Shown here piece by piece: positions 4,666 through 5,095 of a stretch of 5,095 nucleotides of DNA. Both the position numbers and the translations under genes were made by a program. The notes beneath the pieces are model-generated. The model was given only the letters and a program-made list of their open reading frames with translations. It did no database searches and was not told the origin of the DNA. Origin of the DNA: CAIPAT01 sp037144075 (GTDB lineage Bacteria > Verrucomicrobiota > Lentisphaeria > Victivallales > Victivallaceae); contig JBAWXM010000370.1 in the NCBI GenBank assembly GCA_037144075.1, forward strand, positions 1 to 5,095, written 5' to 3'. How positions within the stretch are numbered: the first letter of the stretch is position 1; each line of letters starts with the position of its first letter.

Positions 4666-5095
4666 ATGAAAAAGAAAAAAAAGTTGTACAGATTCACGCT
4701 CATCGAATTGCTGGTAGTGCTGGCTATTATCGGTATACTGGCTGCAATGCTGCTGCCAGGCTTGAATAAAGCCCGTAATAAAGCAAGAAGTCTTGCCTGC
4801 AAAAGCAATCTTAAACAAATCGGAATAATGATTAAATCTTATTCATCCGATTTCAAAACCTTGCCCAATGCCGCTAAAATGCCTACTATAAACGTTACCG
4901 ACAAACCGATTTACGATTTGCTCAAGCCCTACGGGGCCACTCCTAGAATCTTCCAGTGCCCGTCAGATGTATATTCCCGCGCAGACGGCACGGCGTATGC
5001 GGATAAAACATATTTTGATTCGGAAGGTACCAGCTATGAGTATGATTTTATGGCGATACGAGCCCGCGGCATACAGCGGGCTGAGAGAACTAGTT
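4666..5095 (+). CDS. Prepilin-like (type II secretion/type IV pilin pseudopilin) protein, 3' truncated
   Basis: An open frame of 143 codons continuing past the window end. The N-terminus MKKKKKLYR is followed by FTLIELLVVLAIIGIL, the conserved type IV pilin/pseudopilin helix with the Glu at +5 after the cleavage site, then AAMLLPGLNKARNKARSLAC. Proteins of this kind are processed by prepilin peptidase and placed in the inner membrane by their N-terminal helix. The residue before Phe is Arg, not the canonical Gly, a variation I associate with the large pseudopilin families of Lentisphaerae and Verrucomicrobia. Downstream, SNLKQIG, IFQCPSD (about residues 95-101) and SYEYDFMA match the usual globular part of these families. 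AAGGAG 5 bases upstream supports the start. An A8 run (4675-4682) lies in the Lys codons. The family is clear; the substrate or apparatus it serves is unknown. Confidence 0.9.
   Translation, partial: MKKKKKLYRFTLIELLVVLAIIGILAAMLLPGLNKARNKARSLACKSNLKQIGIMIKSYSSDFKTLPNAAKMPTINVTDKPIYDLLKPYGATPRIFQCPSDVYSRADGTAYADKTYFDSEGTSYEYDFMAIRARGIQRAERTS

Overview
All genes I can support in this window lie on the + strand. The probable source is a bacterium of the Planctomycetes-Verrucomicrobia-Lentisphaerae group, most likely Lentisphaerota. The best clue is the last gene, a prepilin-like protein with an FTLIELLVV...AAMLLPGLNKAR N-terminus and a later FQCPSD motif, a style of pseudopilin that is very abundant in that group. 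The release-factor-like protein with a C-terminal helical extension also fits. This taxonomic call is inference from protein style, not a database match.

Layout: (1) 12-644, a KDPG/KHG-aldolase (Eda) family protein with a rearranged active site. (2) 687-2213, a polytopic membrane protein resembling GT-C glycosyltransferases, with a GTG start and a strong Shine-Dalgarno. (3) 2285-2797, a GGQ-containing peptide-chain-release-factor-like protein. (4) A 126-bp gap with small repeats and possible hairpins, then a tightly overlapping trio: ECF sigma factor (2924-3511), small single-pass membrane protein and presumed anti-sigma factor (3508-3840), and membrane-anchored Spy/CpxP-like protein with two LTPEQ motifs (3830-4294). 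(5) A small Lys/Glu-rich probable lipoprotein (4337-4639). (6) A prepilin-like protein (4666 to the window end, truncated).

The most interesting signal is in the aldolase. The family's Schiff-base lysine (E. coli Eda K133, in FKFFPAE) is Gln here (FQFFPAE, Q128). The residue matching E. coli T161 (PTGGI) is Lys here (PKGGI, K158). As I recall, this is the same pair of changes (K133Q/T161K) obtained in a laboratory directed-evolution study of E. coli Eda, where the catalytic lysine moved to the neighbouring beta-strand. The phosphate-binding Gly-Gly-Ser is also replaced by Ser-Leu-Glu, which suggests a non-phosphorylated substrate. The window may therefore hold a natural example of a relocated catalytic lysine.

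The second point of interest is the sigma / anti-sigma / sensor trio. Its protein sizes and topologies resemble the CnrH/CnrY/CnrX metal-stress system, but the sensor-like protein has only one histidine and no cysteine, so its signal is probably not the same. No rRNA, tRNA, CRISPR array, insertion sequence or convincing intrinsic terminator was seen.
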